NCBI RefSeq assembly: GCF_900129385.1
Contig: NZ_FQVO01000020.1
Coordinates: forward strand, 1-48,776
Origin: Chryseobacterium takakiae
GTDB lineage: Bacteria; Bacteroidota; Bacteroidia; Flavobacteriales; Weeksellaceae
DNA length: 48,776 bases
Reading direction: 5' to 3'
Shown here piece after piece: positions 1 through 6,909 of this stretch (position 1 is its first letter; each line of letters begins with the position of its first letter). The translations under genes were made by a program, and so were the position numbers. The notes beneath the pieces were generated by a model that did not search any database, was not told where the DNA came from, and worked only from the letters and a program-made list of their open reading frames with translations.

Positions 1-94
1 AGCCATTTTCAATGATCGCAAAGAAAATTTCCAAAATAATTTGAATAACAATAATATCAAAAAATGAAGCCGACTCGTGAAATGAGACGGCTTC
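1..94. repeat. Terminal inverted repeat, left copy
   Basis: Bases 1-94 are an exact reverse complement of 48682-48775, checked base by base. Identity stops at base 95 (t here, where the other copy would give g). The repeat contains a complete terminator hairpin plus about 58 bases of A/T-rich sequence beyond it. It could be a k-mer-sized contig-end overlap, a real inverted repeat, or a foldback artefact. Confidence 0.95.
59..94 (-). terminator. Rho-independent terminator after the slipin gene
   Basis: Read on the minus strand, GAAGCCG pairs with CGGCTTC, and an inner CTC/GAG pair follows after one mismatch. A run of six T residues comes next. The hairpin begins 20 bases past the stop codon at 114. 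The same terminator serves the pectate lyase gene at the other end of the window. Confidence 0.85.
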
Positions 95-113
95 TATGAA
101 GACAGGTATTAGT

Positions 114-1210
114 TTATTTGGTAAAGATATCTTTCAGTTGGGAAACAATATTATGGTTTCGGGATACGGTGATATCTCCGATTTTATCCGCAATCTTCTC
201 CATATATTCCATTTCTTTCAGCTTCCAGAGTACTTCATTTTCTTCCATCAGCTTGGCAGTGTTCAACAAACTTCTTGTGGAAGCCGTTTCTTCACGTCTC
301 ATGATGGTGTTGGCCTGGGCTTTCTTCTCCGCAATTAGAACCTGGTTCATGATTTCTTTCATTTCCCCTGTTAAAATGACATCCCGAATTCCGGCGTCGG
401 CAGCTTTCAGGCCTAGATCTTCAGCCTTATTTCCCAGATTCTCCAGGATTTCTTTTCCTACGGAATCTTTTTTCACCAGCAGCTCATCAAGGGTTAACGC
501 GCCTACGAATTCTCTCAACGCCAACTGCATTAGAATGTACAATTGCTTGTCGTATTCTTTATTCTCCATGAGCGCTTTTACAATATTTCCCACCTGGAAA
601 CGAACGTAAAAATTAATTCTGAGCATCGCTTTATCCTTTGTAAGCAACTCCTGCCCTGCAATTTCCATTTGCTGCATTCTGGTATCGATGGCTTTCACCT
701 CTACAGAAGTTTCATTGTTCCAGAAATAGTATGTTCCGGCTTCCAGGACGCGGTCCAACTTTCCGTCAATCAGCAAAAGACCTTTATACTGGTTGGTGAT
801 GGTAAATTTTCTTACAAAACTTTTAAGCTTTGCATTTTCCAGAATACTCTTGGAAATATGTTCGGTTATCTCTACTTCGTTAAATCGATTTTTTGAAATT
901 CTCTGTTGAACATACCTTTCCAGAAAGCATACTGTCCTACATTCAATACTTCTTTGAAAATCCCGTTTTCGTAAACAAGGACGATTTCACCGTCTTTTAC
1001 TTCAACCAGATCCAGCATTGCTTTCAACGCTTCGTTTTTCAGCAAAAGAGTTAGGTCTGTATTGCTTTTAAAAGAATATTTCATATCGTAGATTTCTACA
1101 AATTTATTCCCGAAAATCCAGAAGCTTCCTTCTTTCAGGATGTCGATCAGGTTTCCGTTTCTGAAAACAAGACCTCTCTCGTATGCTTTAATGTGTACAT
1201 TTTTTATCAT
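114..1210 (-). pseudogene. Slipin/SPFH (band 7) family protein, split by a one-base frameshift
   Basis: Two reading frames, 872-1210 and 114 to about 890, together give one protein of about 365 residues. The N-terminal frame begins MIKNVHIKAYERGLVF and ends at a false stop just after EFQKIDLTK. The other frame opens inside the same codons (NRFNEVEITEH) and runs without a stop through the SPFH core and its Ala/Glu/Lys-rich helical C-terminus. One extra base in the six-T run at 889-894 would join them. Slipins are membrane-scaffold proteins of the SPFH superfamily, and some bacterial ones are encoded beside RNA-repair genes. Here the gene is the last unit of the minus-strand RNA-repair island and is followed by a terminator. 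Family assignment is fairly firm. Whether the frameshift is biological or a sequencing error cannot be told from the sequence. Confidence 0.75.
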
Positions 1211-1619
1211 GATTTTTATTTTTTAACTGTTATTATTTAATAAAAAGGAAATCCGTGATCTCTTCTTCTGAAAAATGCGGAAGTAAGGTGTTTTACAAAA
1301 AATTCACAGGTTTTTACAACTCAATTTTCAGATTTATCCTGAATTTCAGATCTTGGGCGTGTCCCTCGCTGCCGCATTCCCTGCGGCCCGGGTCGCTACG
1401 TTCACTTCTATCTTTTTTGCAAGCAAAAAAGGATATCCGTTACCATCGCTCACGTGGAAAACCGTCCTTTCAGCATTTGTCTGAAGATAATAAGCTCTTC
1501 CATACCGTTTCAATTTTAGAAAATCTCTTTTCTTGCAGGCTTTTTCAGAGTGTTGATTCAACAACCGAAAACATCCCGGATTTTCCAGTGCGGATATTTT
1601 TATTGAGAATACCCAAAAC
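1211..1619. other. Intergenic stretch with a GC-rich dispersed-repeat-like segment
   Basis: No convincing coding region is seen. Around 1354-1460 the composition changes abruptly to GC-rich sequence (for example ctgcggcccgggtcgctacg) with small internal palindromes such as the two arms of ttttttgcaagcaaaaaa. This looks like an intergenic repeat remnant. The segment separates the decayed tRNAs from the slipin gene. Confidence 0.4.
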
Positions 1620-1702
1620 TCGCGAAAAAAATAGATTTTGAGTCTATTTCAAATTTAACTACAACCTTAATGTAGTGCGTATACCATTTCCGCCATACCA
1701 TC
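1620..1702 (-). pseudogene. Decayed class II tRNA (Leu-like, anticodon AAG)
   Basis: On the minus strand the 5' part reads like tRNA-Leu. There is a D-arm with GCG/CGC stem around AAATGGTATA, an anticodon stem CTACA/TGTAG enclosing loop TTAAGGT (anticodon AAG), and a long variable-arm hairpin AAATAGA/TCTATTT at 1629-1649. The T-arm lacks the GTTCRA signature, and the 3' acceptor strand needed to pair with GATGGTA is absent. I read it as a tRNA remnant or tRNA-like RNA, not a working tRNA. The 3' boundary is uncertain. Confidence 0.5.
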
Positions 1703-1704
1703 TT

Positions 1705-1774
1705 AATTGGTAGTGGGACTCGAACCCACACGTTAAATAATGCTATTACTCTAACCGGACTGAGTTATATCCCC
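1705..1774 (-). pseudogene. Degenerate tRNA-like sequence with intact D and T arms
   Basis: The T-arm is perfect (GTGGG-TTCGAGT-CCCAC) and the D-arm stem ACTC/GAGT is intact. The acceptor strands GGGGATA and TACCAAT pair at only about half their positions. No normal 5-bp, 7-nt-loop anticodon arm can be drawn; the middle forms only AATA/TATT around GCAT. It lies two bases from the previous remnant, as in a packed tRNA array. No isotype can be assigned. Confidence 0.6.
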
Positions 1775-1778
1775 TTTT

Positions 1779-1830
1779 AGGAAATAGGAGGATTCGAACC
1801 TCCGACCCATAGCGCATGGTAGAAGTTTTT
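1779..1830 (-). pseudogene. 3' half of a tRNA (T-arm and 3' acceptor strand)
   Basis: The minus strand carries a perfect T-arm (GGAGG-TTCGAAT-CCTCC) followed by TATTTCC, a plausible 3' acceptor strand. Upstream, CCAT/ATGG could be a shortened anticodon stem. No D-arm and no matching 5' acceptor strand (GGAAATA) is found. It could be a decayed array member or a 3' tRNA fragment left by a past integration. Confidence 0.5.
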
Positions 1831-2109
1831 GGAAACTCCTGAAACCTTCAGGTCAAGCTGAACAGAACGAAATCATGTTTCTCAACAAATCATTCTGCAA
1901 TGGTGATATACCGAAACACCCAACAAGACCTGCCTGATATTTTGACTAAAATCTGTTTTTCAAAATTTTAGTTGTTGCCATTTTGATGAAGCAAAATAAA
2001 ATCCTGATTGCGCAGTGTTTTTGCGCAGAAAAAAATTATTTTTAAACTTAAGGAAGAAAAGCTTTAACACAGGCCTTACTTCACGTTTCATCCTCCTTCC
2101 TCCATCGCT
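1831..2109. other. Intergenic stretch between tRNA remnants and the phosphoesterase
   Basis: No gene is supported. A hairpin is present at 1945-1972 (ACTAAAAT/ATTTTAGT, 8 bp, 12-nt loop). The phosphoesterase frame, once corrected for its frameshift, ends at 2110. Confidence 0.4.
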
Positions 2110-2672
2110 TTAATTTCTCGGCGCAAAAGGCGGTGTCCATTTTTTCTTCTTCATAAGTTCCTTTACTTCTTCGTAGGAAACCGGATAGAAATTATGACAG
2201 TCCACCCCTACATCGAAACTTAATGCCATTCATCATCCGGCAATGTTCCGTGCGAATGGCCGTATAACTGCCAGGTTCCGCGATGGGAGCCGTTCCATGT
2301 TCTAAGGGAGTAATGAAAAAGAATGATTTTTTGTTTGCCGTTGCTGTTTTCGGCCTCATCAATTCTTAACTCGTGGTAATCCCTGATTGATGCAAATCGT
2401 TTGGGATATGTTAATGCCGCACCCTCATGATTCCCTTTTATCAGATGGATATTTCCGTTTAGTCGATCCAGGGTTTCTTTCGTGAAATCCGGTTTGCCTA
2501 AACTGAAGTCTCCTAAATGGTAAACGGTATCCTCTTTTTCTATTTTCTCGTTCCATCGTTTGATGAGTTCTTCATTCATATGCTCCAACGACTCAAAAGG
2601 CCTTTCGGAGAATTTTATAATATTGGCATGACCGAAATGATGGTCTGCCGTAAAAAATATATTTTGTTTCAT
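2110..2672 (-). pseudogene. Calcineurin-like metallophosphoesterase, frameshifted near its C-terminus
   Basis: The protein has the whole metallophosphoesterase motif series in order: DHHFGH near residue 10, HLGDFS near 53, KGNHE near 80, LFHYS near 118 and YGHSHG near 137. The open frame ends early at 2220 after PDDEWH. Adding one base to the GG pair at 2226-2227 continues it as ALSFDVGVDCHNFYP through APRN to a stop at 2110, about 187 residues. That tail is typical of these small phosphoesterases. Relatives hydrolyse phosphomonoesters or phosphodiesters. The nearby RNA ligase makes end-healing of cleaved RNA (2',3'-cyclic phosphate or 3'-phosphate removal) a reasonable guess. All metal ligands lie before the lesion, so the truncated form might still fold. 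Confidence 0.8.
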
Positions 2673-2728
2673 TATTTCTTTAACTACAAAGTTTATTATT
2701 TTAATTGTCGTTAAAATATTCCGGTAAT

Positions 2729-3745
2729 CTATACCTTCGGAATTATTAACTTTTCTTTTATCAAGTCAATGACTAAAGAATTTAGTTTTTTGTTGATTCT
2801 CTTCTGTTCTTCTTTTTCTATGATGGTGAAGCCTTTAGGGAAATCTTTTTCAAAATCTTCTAAAATATCCTTAGCAAAAAGACCTATCACTTTTCCAACC
2901 TTGTGGTGTTCAAATTCTCCAAGTTTGCTGACAACATTGTTTAGCCTGTTTACAGTTGCATATTTCTGAATTTCGTTCCAGATATTCTGAGCTTTTTCGC
3001 TAAAGTTGATTTGTTTTTGAAAAGCCTTATCCTGTTTCCTCATCACTTTAGATTTTTCGAGCCATTTTTCATTTTTGTTTTTTAGAATAACTCTTGAGCC
3101 ATTGCCAAAATATCTGGTTTTTAAAGTTTTTACAATCGTTCCTTCACACATATTATTCTCAATTTCAGGAAGTCCTAACCATCCCGGAATTTTAGAATCG
3201 AAAGCATTTGGAAATTTTAAAGCCTCTTCCAAAGTTCCCTGAAAAAGGATTTTTGCGTAGAAAAAACCGGTTTCTGAAAAAATTTGGTTCACTAAATCTG
3301 TATCCAGATAAGTAGTTCCGTTCAGTTTGATGTCGAAAGCATAATATTCGTTTTGTGGAGCATATTCAATACCCTTCTGCACTTTTATCGCATCTTTTAC
3401 CGGCTCTACTTGTTTGTGTTTATAACCGCCACCAAACAATTCACCGTAAATAATTATCGTTTCTACATCCGGATGAATATTTTTAACTTTTTCAAATACT
3501 TCAATAACATTCTTTCTGTAGTTTTCTAAAACTTGATGTGCATTAAAGAATTTTTCATTCTTTTCTATGAAAGCGGTTCTCTTGCCTATTTTAATCTCTT
3601 TTCCGTCGGTAAAAAAAGAGAAATTCGCACCATGAACTTTCTCTTGTACAATGAAAACCTCATCCACAAAACCCTGAATTCTGATCTGATCAATAATGCG
3701 GGTGTGGTATGCATTTTCTATAGAGTTATATGTTTTGAAAATCAT
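2729..3745 (-). CDS. Rnl2-type RNA ligase
   Basis: This 338-residue protein has the nucleotidyltransferase motifs of the ATP-dependent Rnl2 RNA ligase group. Motif I is EKVHGANFSF, with the nucleotidyl-accepting lysine at residue 36. Motif III is YGELFGGGY, IIIa is YYAFDIK, IV is EGTIVK and V is RVILKNKNEKW. The C-terminal third is Lys/Glu-rich and helical. Such enzymes seal 3'-OH/5'-phosphate breaks in RNA by way of ligase-AMP and RNA-adenylate. Here it lies between a DinB-like protein and a phosphoesterase, downstream of a tRNA array, so tRNA repair is the natural hypothesis. No 5' polynucleotide kinase is seen in the window. The frame is intact, unlike three of its neighbours. Confidence 0.88.
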   Translation of the reverse strand: MIFKTYNSIENAYHTRIIDQIRIQGFVDEVFIVQEKVHGANFSFFTDGKEIKIGKRTAFIEKNEKFFNAHQVLENYRKNVIEVFEKVKNIHPDVETIIIYGELFGGGYKHKQVEPVKDAIKVQKGIEYAPQNEYYAFDIKLNGTTYLDTDLVNQIFSETGFFYAKILFQGTLEEALKFPNAFDSKIPGWLGLPEIENNMCEGTIVKTLKTRYFGNGSRVILKNKNEKWLEKSKVMRKQDKAFQKQINFSEKAQNIWNEIQKYATVNRLNNVVSKLGEFEHHKVGKVIGLFAKDILEDFEKDFPKGFTIIEKEEQKRINKKLNSLVIDLIKEKLIIPKV

Positions 3746-3769
3746 TTTTTTAATTTTTAATTTCTATTT

Positions 3770-3802
3770 AAACCTCACAGGTTTTGAAAACCTGCGAGGT
3801 TT
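3770..3802. repeat. Intergenic palindrome, copy 1
   Basis: The sequence aaacctcacaggtttt is followed by its near-exact inverse. The arms are about 15 bp around a single g, with one mismatch (gcg in place of gtg). A second, perfect copy lies at 4775-4807. Both sit just upstream of a gene start and after a T-rich tract ending in tttaaa. It may act as a terminator or RNA-processing site within the operon. Confidence 0.85.
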
Positions 3803-3821
3803 CCTTACCTACATGAAGGGA

Positions 3822-4379
3822 TTAAACTATTTGTAATTCATTATTTTTCATCTGAGTAAGATGTCTCTGAGCATGAAGTGAAAGGAAGTAAATGTATTCA
3901 TACACATTAATCTTTCCCAATTCATTCACTGTCATTGTTGTTTTGCAGAGAAGACCTTCACCATTTTTCATTAAATCCAAATAATGTAAACATTGCTGAT
4001 ATTGCTGAGCAATTAACCCTCTGATTTCATCTGAATTTAAACTTCCTTTCGGATCCATGTGCTCCGGTCTTATCCACTCAAAAGCGCTATATTCTCCTAC
4101 TTTTTCAAACTTTCCCTGATTGAAACTGTAATTTTTTATCTCCAGATTCAAGTCAAGATTCAGATAATTCCGCATTGCTTTTTTTGATCCTTTTTCAATA
4201 AGTATCAACAGATAAAAGTTCGTGAGATAAATATGTTCTAAAATCTGCTGAACGGTCCAACCTCTGTTTGCAGGCTGATAATTCAACGTTTTATTATCTT
4301 TATCAAACCATCGGTCAACCTGATCGAAAGTGAGTTTCAAATGCGTTTGTATAAATTGTATACATCTAAATATGTCCAT
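3822..4379 (-). CDS. DinB-like four-helix-bundle protein
   Basis: This 185-residue, mostly helical protein fits the DinB/YfiT-like fold. It has a metal-binding-type His in WTVQQILEHIY (near residue 48) and the C-terminal SLHAQRHLTQM signature that supplies two more His residues. DinB-family members are metal-dependent, often thiol-linked enzymes or stress proteins with varied or unknown substrates. The start codon follows the stop codon of the receiver-like gene with no spacer (stop at 4380-4382, start at 4377-4379), so translational coupling is likely. Its role within an RNA-repair operon is unknown. Confidence 0.75.
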   Translation of the reverse strand: MDIFRCIQFIQTHLKLTFDQVDRWFDKDNKTLNYQPANRGWTVQQILEHIYLTNFYLLILIEKGSKKAMRNYLNLDLNLEIKNYSFNQGKFEKVGEYSAFEWIRPEHMDPKGSLNSDEIRGLIAQQYQQCLHYLDLMKNGEGLLCKTTMTVNELGKINVYEYIYFLSLHAQRHLTQMKNNELQIV

Positions 4380-4750
4380 TTACAATTTTTTAAAGTTTTT
4401 TAAAAGGCTTTCAATATTTTCCTTTCCTACAGGATTCATGGAATGACAGTAAGATTCCGGTAAATCGGCACCATTATCCATGCAGTATTCTACAAGCCAC
4501 TTCGCACAGTCGTACCCTGTTCTTTCGACAATTCCTGAGAGTCCGGTTTCAAATAATGTTCGTCTGCAAGGTCATGGTCAAAAGAAATCATATTCGGTAA
4601 GCCGTTTTCCAAAATTCTTTCGATAAACTGTTTGTAATTCCGAACGATATACCAATCGTTTCTTAGGAAAATATCCTGTTTGGTGTAGTGATACGCTTCA
4701 ATAGGATATCGTATATCGTCCAGAAACAATAATCTTTTTGTCAATTCCAT
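4380..4750 (-). pseudogene. Cyclic-phosphate-processing receiver-like (cREC) protein, frameshifted
   Basis: The N-terminal frame shows receiver-fold acidic motifs LFLDDIRYP (residues 8-16) and SFDHDLADEHY. It then reads out of frame to a stop at 4490. Restoring one base in the AAA run at 4551-4553 continues it as FETGLSGIVERTGYDC, then AKWLVEYCMDNG and CHSMNPVGKENI, to a stop at 4380, about 123 residues. These motifs match the family proposed by comparative genomics to process cyclic-phosphate RNA ends and found in RNA-repair gene clusters. The intact product would be encoded immediately upstream of DinB. The lesion is of the same kind as those in the phosphoesterase and slipin genes. Confidence 0.78.
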
Positions 4751-4774
4751 TTTTTAAATTTTATTCTTTTGTTT

Positions 4775-4807
4775 AAACCTCACAGGTTTTGAAAACCTGT
4801 GAGGTTT
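4775..4807. repeat. Intergenic palindrome, copy 2
   Basis: This is a perfect inverted repeat: aaacctcacaggtttt followed by the exact inverse of that arm. It lies between the YkuK-like gene and the receiver-like gene. It is nearly identical to the copy at 3770-3802. Confidence 0.9.
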
Positions 4808-4865
4808 CCGTACTAAAACGTAAGTTGAAATTATTTGTACTGTCTTATTGCTTTGCTTCCGACTA

Positions 4866-5351
4866 TCACACCATGATATCCGCACAATTGGAGCTTGCAA
4901 ATGCATAAGGTTTTGCTTTAAATACATAACCCATTCCGAGAATATATCCCATTGCGTCTCTTAAGGCAACGTTGGATTTGAAATCCGGGTCGGTGTTTAT
5001 GTCTGCGTGTACCTCCATTTCTACTCCGTAAGCATCAAGTACTGCGCAGATGGCATAGGCGATTTCTACGGATTTGTTTACCTCGTTCAGCATTCGTTCT
5101 TTGATACTGATCGTCTGTATTTCCCTTTCTTTTCTGATAAAGGTAAACGCTCCTTTTCCTTCACGAATAAAGACTACTGCCGTAGCATAATTAATGGCAT
5201 CCCCGTAAACATGGGAATCTGATCCCACACATACTTTCAGTCGGTGTCCATTAGCCTGTTCGCGGATGATGGCTTCTTCTACCAGCTCTGTGATAGAATT
5301 CCGAAAGATTTTTCCGGTCATGTTCTGCCATGTTTGTTGTTGCGTTTCCAT
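4866..5351 (-). CDS. YkuK-type ribonuclease H-like protein
   Basis: This intact 161-residue protein has the YkuK-family arrangement of an RNase H fold. Strand 1 carries VCVGSDSHVYG (near residues 40-50) with the first acidic residue. Next come TAVVFIREGKGAFTFI, a long helix AYAICAVLDAYG, then VHADINTDPDFKS, which supplies further Asp residues, and ASSNCADI at the end. The family is expected to act on nucleic acid, but its substrate is not established. It is the first protein gene downstream of the tRNA array on the same strand, 129 bp after tRNA-Trp, so it may be co-transcribed. Codon use and composition are like its neighbours. Confidence 0.82.
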   Translation of the reverse strand: METQQQTWQNMTGKIFRNSITELVEEAIIREQANGHRLKVCVGSDSHVYGDAINYATAVVFIREGKGAFTFIRKEREIQTISIKERMLNEVNKSVEIAYAICAVLDAYGVEMEVHADINTDPDFKSNVALRDAMGYILGMGYVFKAKPYAFASSNCADIMV

Positions 5352-5480
5352 TTTTCTACATGTTTTTGTTTTGTTTAAATTTTAATAATTATGTCCTCAA
5401 TTGTAAATCGTTAATCCATTGTATTGTCAATTTAAAACTCACTTGCGAAGCAAATTCACCATTGACCATTAACATTCTTG

Positions 5481-5551
5481 CACTCCGAACCGGATTCGAA
5501 CCAGTACCATCAGTTTTGGAGACTGAGATGCTGCCATTACATCATCGGAGT
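5481..5551 (-). tRNA. tRNA-Trp (CCA)
   Basis: The acceptor stem is ACTCCGA/TCGGAGT (7 bp), the D-arm stem ATG/CAT, the anticodon stem TCAGT/ACTGA with loop CTCCAAA, and the T-arm ACTGG-TTCGAAT-CCGGT. The discriminator is G, as expected for Trp. No CCA is encoded. The sequence differs strongly from a typical housekeeping tRNA-Trp, but all stems form. Confidence 0.85.
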
Positions 5552-5556
5552 ATTTG

Positions 5557-5628
5557 CTGATTCATCAGGGTTTGAACCTGAACAACAAGAGTCAAAGTCT
5601 TGTGAGCTGCCAATTACACCATGAATCA
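5557..5628 (-). tRNA. tRNA-Gln (TTG)
   Basis: The acceptor stem is TGATTCA/TGAATCA, the anticodon stem CAAGA/TCTTG with loop CTTTGAC, and the T-arm TCAGG-TTCAAAC-CCTGA. The discriminator is G. The D-stem (GTGT against GCTC) has one mismatch. It is separated from the Trp tRNA by five bases. Confidence 0.82.
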
Positions 5629-5746
5629 GTTTAATTAGTATTGATAAGTGATGATTGATAATTGATTCTATTTCCCGGATTATTCATTTATTATTTATTA
5701 TTGATGATTTATCAATTATCATTCATATTTCATCACTCATATTTTG

Positions 5747-5819
5747 TACGGGAAGAGGGATTCGAACCCCCAAAATCTTGAGCCTAAATCAAGTGTGTCT
5801 GCCATTCCACCATTCCCGC
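5747..5819 (-). tRNA. tRNA with Leu anticodon (TAG) but a short, class I variable loop
   Basis: The folding is clean. The acceptor is GCGGGAA/TTCCCGT, the D-arm stem GTG/CAC with a Leu-like loop, the anticodon stem CTTGA/TCAAG with loop TTTAGGC, the T-arm GGGGG-TTCGAAT-CCCTC and the discriminator A. Between the anticodon and T stems there are only five bases (ATTTT). Normal bacterial tRNA-Leu has a long variable arm, so this is a Leu anticodon in a class I body. It may be a decoy, a mischarged tRNA or an unusual Leu acceptor. Confidence 0.8.
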
Positions 5820-5874
5820 AGATTAAGCAATCGGTAATGAGTAATTCACCAGCGCTTATTATTTGAAGAAAACA

Positions 5875-5927
5875 AAGCCTGTCTTAATTTTTAGTTTGAT
5901 GTAAGAACTTCTGCGCTCGACAAACTT
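5875..5927 (-). ncRNA. Hairpin RNA-like repeat, copy 1
   Basis: The minus strand reads AAGTTTGTC ... GACAGGCTT, a 9-bp closing stem with two G-T pairs. It encloses the conserved core GAGCGCAGAAGTTCTTACAT. It is one of three diverged copies lying between tRNA genes. Copy 2 has Watson-Crick pairs where this copy has G-T pairs, which supports a selected RNA fold. Confidence 0.5.
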
Positions 5928-5939
5928 TTTTTTCTTCGG

Positions 5940-5981
5940 AACAACCTCATTTTAGTTATTTGAGATGGTTATGGGGTTGTT
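5940..5981. other. Imperfect hairpin in the tRNA array
   Basis: The arms aacaacctcat and atggggttgtt pair at 10 of 11 positions around a 20-base loop. Its length and terminal stem resemble the three hairpin repeats nearby, but the internal core differs. Confidence 0.4.
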
Positions 5982-6182
5982 CATAACCGTTTTTATTCTT
6001 TTTTTATCTGAATTCACGAATGCTTCGCATTTTGAACCCACTCAGCTTACGCAACGGTTTTGCAGATCGCCCCGACTCTCCTGCTTCGGCGAACCATCGT
6101 TTTTATGAGTAATCAGTAATGGGCAATGAGTGCTTTTCCTATATTGTGATTATTCTTTCAATTTAAATTTTATAAAAAAATA

Positions 6183-6236
6183 AAGTCTGTCTTAATTTTT
6201 GTTTGATATAAGAACTTCTGCGCTTTGACAGACTTT
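6183..6236 (-). ncRNA. Hairpin RNA-like repeat, copy 2
   Basis: The minus strand has a fully Watson-Crick closing stem AAGTCTGTC/GACAGACTT around the core AAGCGCAGAAGTTCTTATAT. It is followed by TTTATTTTTTT, which could make the stem a terminator as well. Its loop is nearly identical to copy 1 while its stem differs from it by compensating changes. Confidence 0.55.
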
Positions 6237-6301
6237 ATTTGATCTAAAATTTATATTATGTTTAAAACTTTCATTATCGCGCTTCAAACCGAGTTGAGAA
6301 A

Positions 6302-6360
6302 AAGCCTGTCTATTTAATATCGTGTTTTTGGCTAAAGATCTTCTGCTCTCGACAAGCCTT
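6302..6360 (-). ncRNA. Hairpin RNA-like repeat, copy 3
   Basis: The closing stem AAGGCTTGTC/GACAGGCTT has one bulge. The core GAGAGCAGAAGATCTTTAGC keeps the GCAGAAG-TCTT signature, while the rest of the loop is longer and diverged. It is followed by a T-rich tract on the minus strand. Confidence 0.45.
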
Positions 6361-6397
6361 TTCTTTTCTCTTTTGAAACAATTTTTTAATGTGAATT

Positions 6398-6472
6398 GTG
6401 AATGGTCAATTCGCTTTGCTGTCAACTTTTAAAAATTCACTTATAAAATAAAATTCACTCTTGACCATTCAC
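6398..6472. repeat. Spacer palindrome, copy 1
   Basis: The end arms gtgaatggtcaa and ttgaccattcac are perfectly complementary (12 bp). The interior is A/T-rich and includes ttcgctttgctgtcaa. A second copy lies at 6825-6901, and a partial one is suggested near 5430-5470. Confidence 0.8.
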
Positions 6473-6478
6473 TTTTTG

Positions 6479-6550
6479 TACTCCATAAGGGAATCGAACC
6501 CTTGTCGTTCGGTAGAAAGCCGAATGCACTAACCGCTATGCTAATGGAGC
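6479..6550 (-). tRNA. tRNA-Glu (TTC)
   Basis: The acceptor is GCTCCAT/ATGGAGT with a G-T first pair, the D-stem GCAT/GTGC, the anticodon stem TTCGG/CCGAA with loop CTTTCTA, and the T-arm AAGGG-TTCGATT-CCCTT. The discriminator is A, not the G usual for bacterial Glu. All arms form. Confidence 0.85.
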
Positions 6551-6556
6551 AAATCG

Positions 6557-6628
6557 TCTGGAAAGCAGGACTTGAACCTGCGACCTCCCGCGTCCAAGGC
6601 GGGTAAACAACCACCGTTATCTTTCCAG
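6557..6628 (-). tRNA. tRNA-Pro (TGG) with an abnormal D region
   Basis: The acceptor is CTGGAAA/TTTCCAG, the anticodon stem CCCGC/GCGGG with loop CTTGGAC, the T-arm GCAGG-TTCAAGT-CCTGC and the discriminator A. The base after the acceptor stem is G where U8 is almost universal. The D-stem (TAAC against GTTT) has a mismatch and the D-loop is short (GGTGGTT). The core tertiary contacts would be altered. Confidence 0.8.
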
Positions 6629-6740
6629 TTTTAGATTCACTTCAATTTTCTTTTCCGAGAGACAGTCGGATTGGAAATTTCCGTGAATCTTGTGTTGTAT
6701 GCGAAATTCTTTATGATCGCATAAATTCTTTTATTTTTTG

Positions 6741-6814
6741 TAATCCCAGAAGGACTCGAACCTTCAACCTCCGGTTTAAAAGACCGGAGCTCTAACCTGT
6801 TGAGCTATGAGATT
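6741..6814 (-). tRNA. tRNA-Lys (TTT)
   Basis: The acceptor is AATCTCA/TGGGATT with one G-T pair, the D-stem GCTC/GAGC, the anticodon stem CCGGT/ACCGG with loop CTTTTAA, the T-arm GAAGG-TTCGAGT-CCTTC and the discriminator A. This is the most canonical tRNA of the array. Confidence 0.9.
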
Positions 6815-6824
6815 GTTTTTTAGT

Positions 6825-6901
6825 GTGAATGGTCAGCGGTCAATTCGCTTTGCTGTCAATTTTAATTCACTTATGAAATAAATTCACTATTGACCCTTCA
6901 C
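6825..6901. repeat. Spacer palindrome, copy 2
   Basis: The arms gtgaatggtcag and ttgacccttcac are the diverged form of the 6398-6472 element. The interior again contains ttcgctttgctgtcaa followed by attcactt. The element recurs as a spacer between tRNA genes. Confidence 0.75.
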
Positions 6902-6909
6902 ATTTTTTG

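Noticed and set aside
1354..1460. Insertion sequence remnant
   Set aside because: The GC-rich segment differs from its surroundings, but no transposase fragment or matching terminal repeats could be found.
6015..6105. Possible tRNA around gggttcaaaatgcg on the minus strand
   Set aside because: A T-loop-like string occurs, but the T stem does not pair and no anticodon or acceptor arm can be built.
6192..6425. A 77-codon minus-strand open frame across the hairpin repeats
   Set aside because: It runs through two structured repeats and a spacer palindrome, with no sensible composition or start signal. The repeats explain the sequence better.
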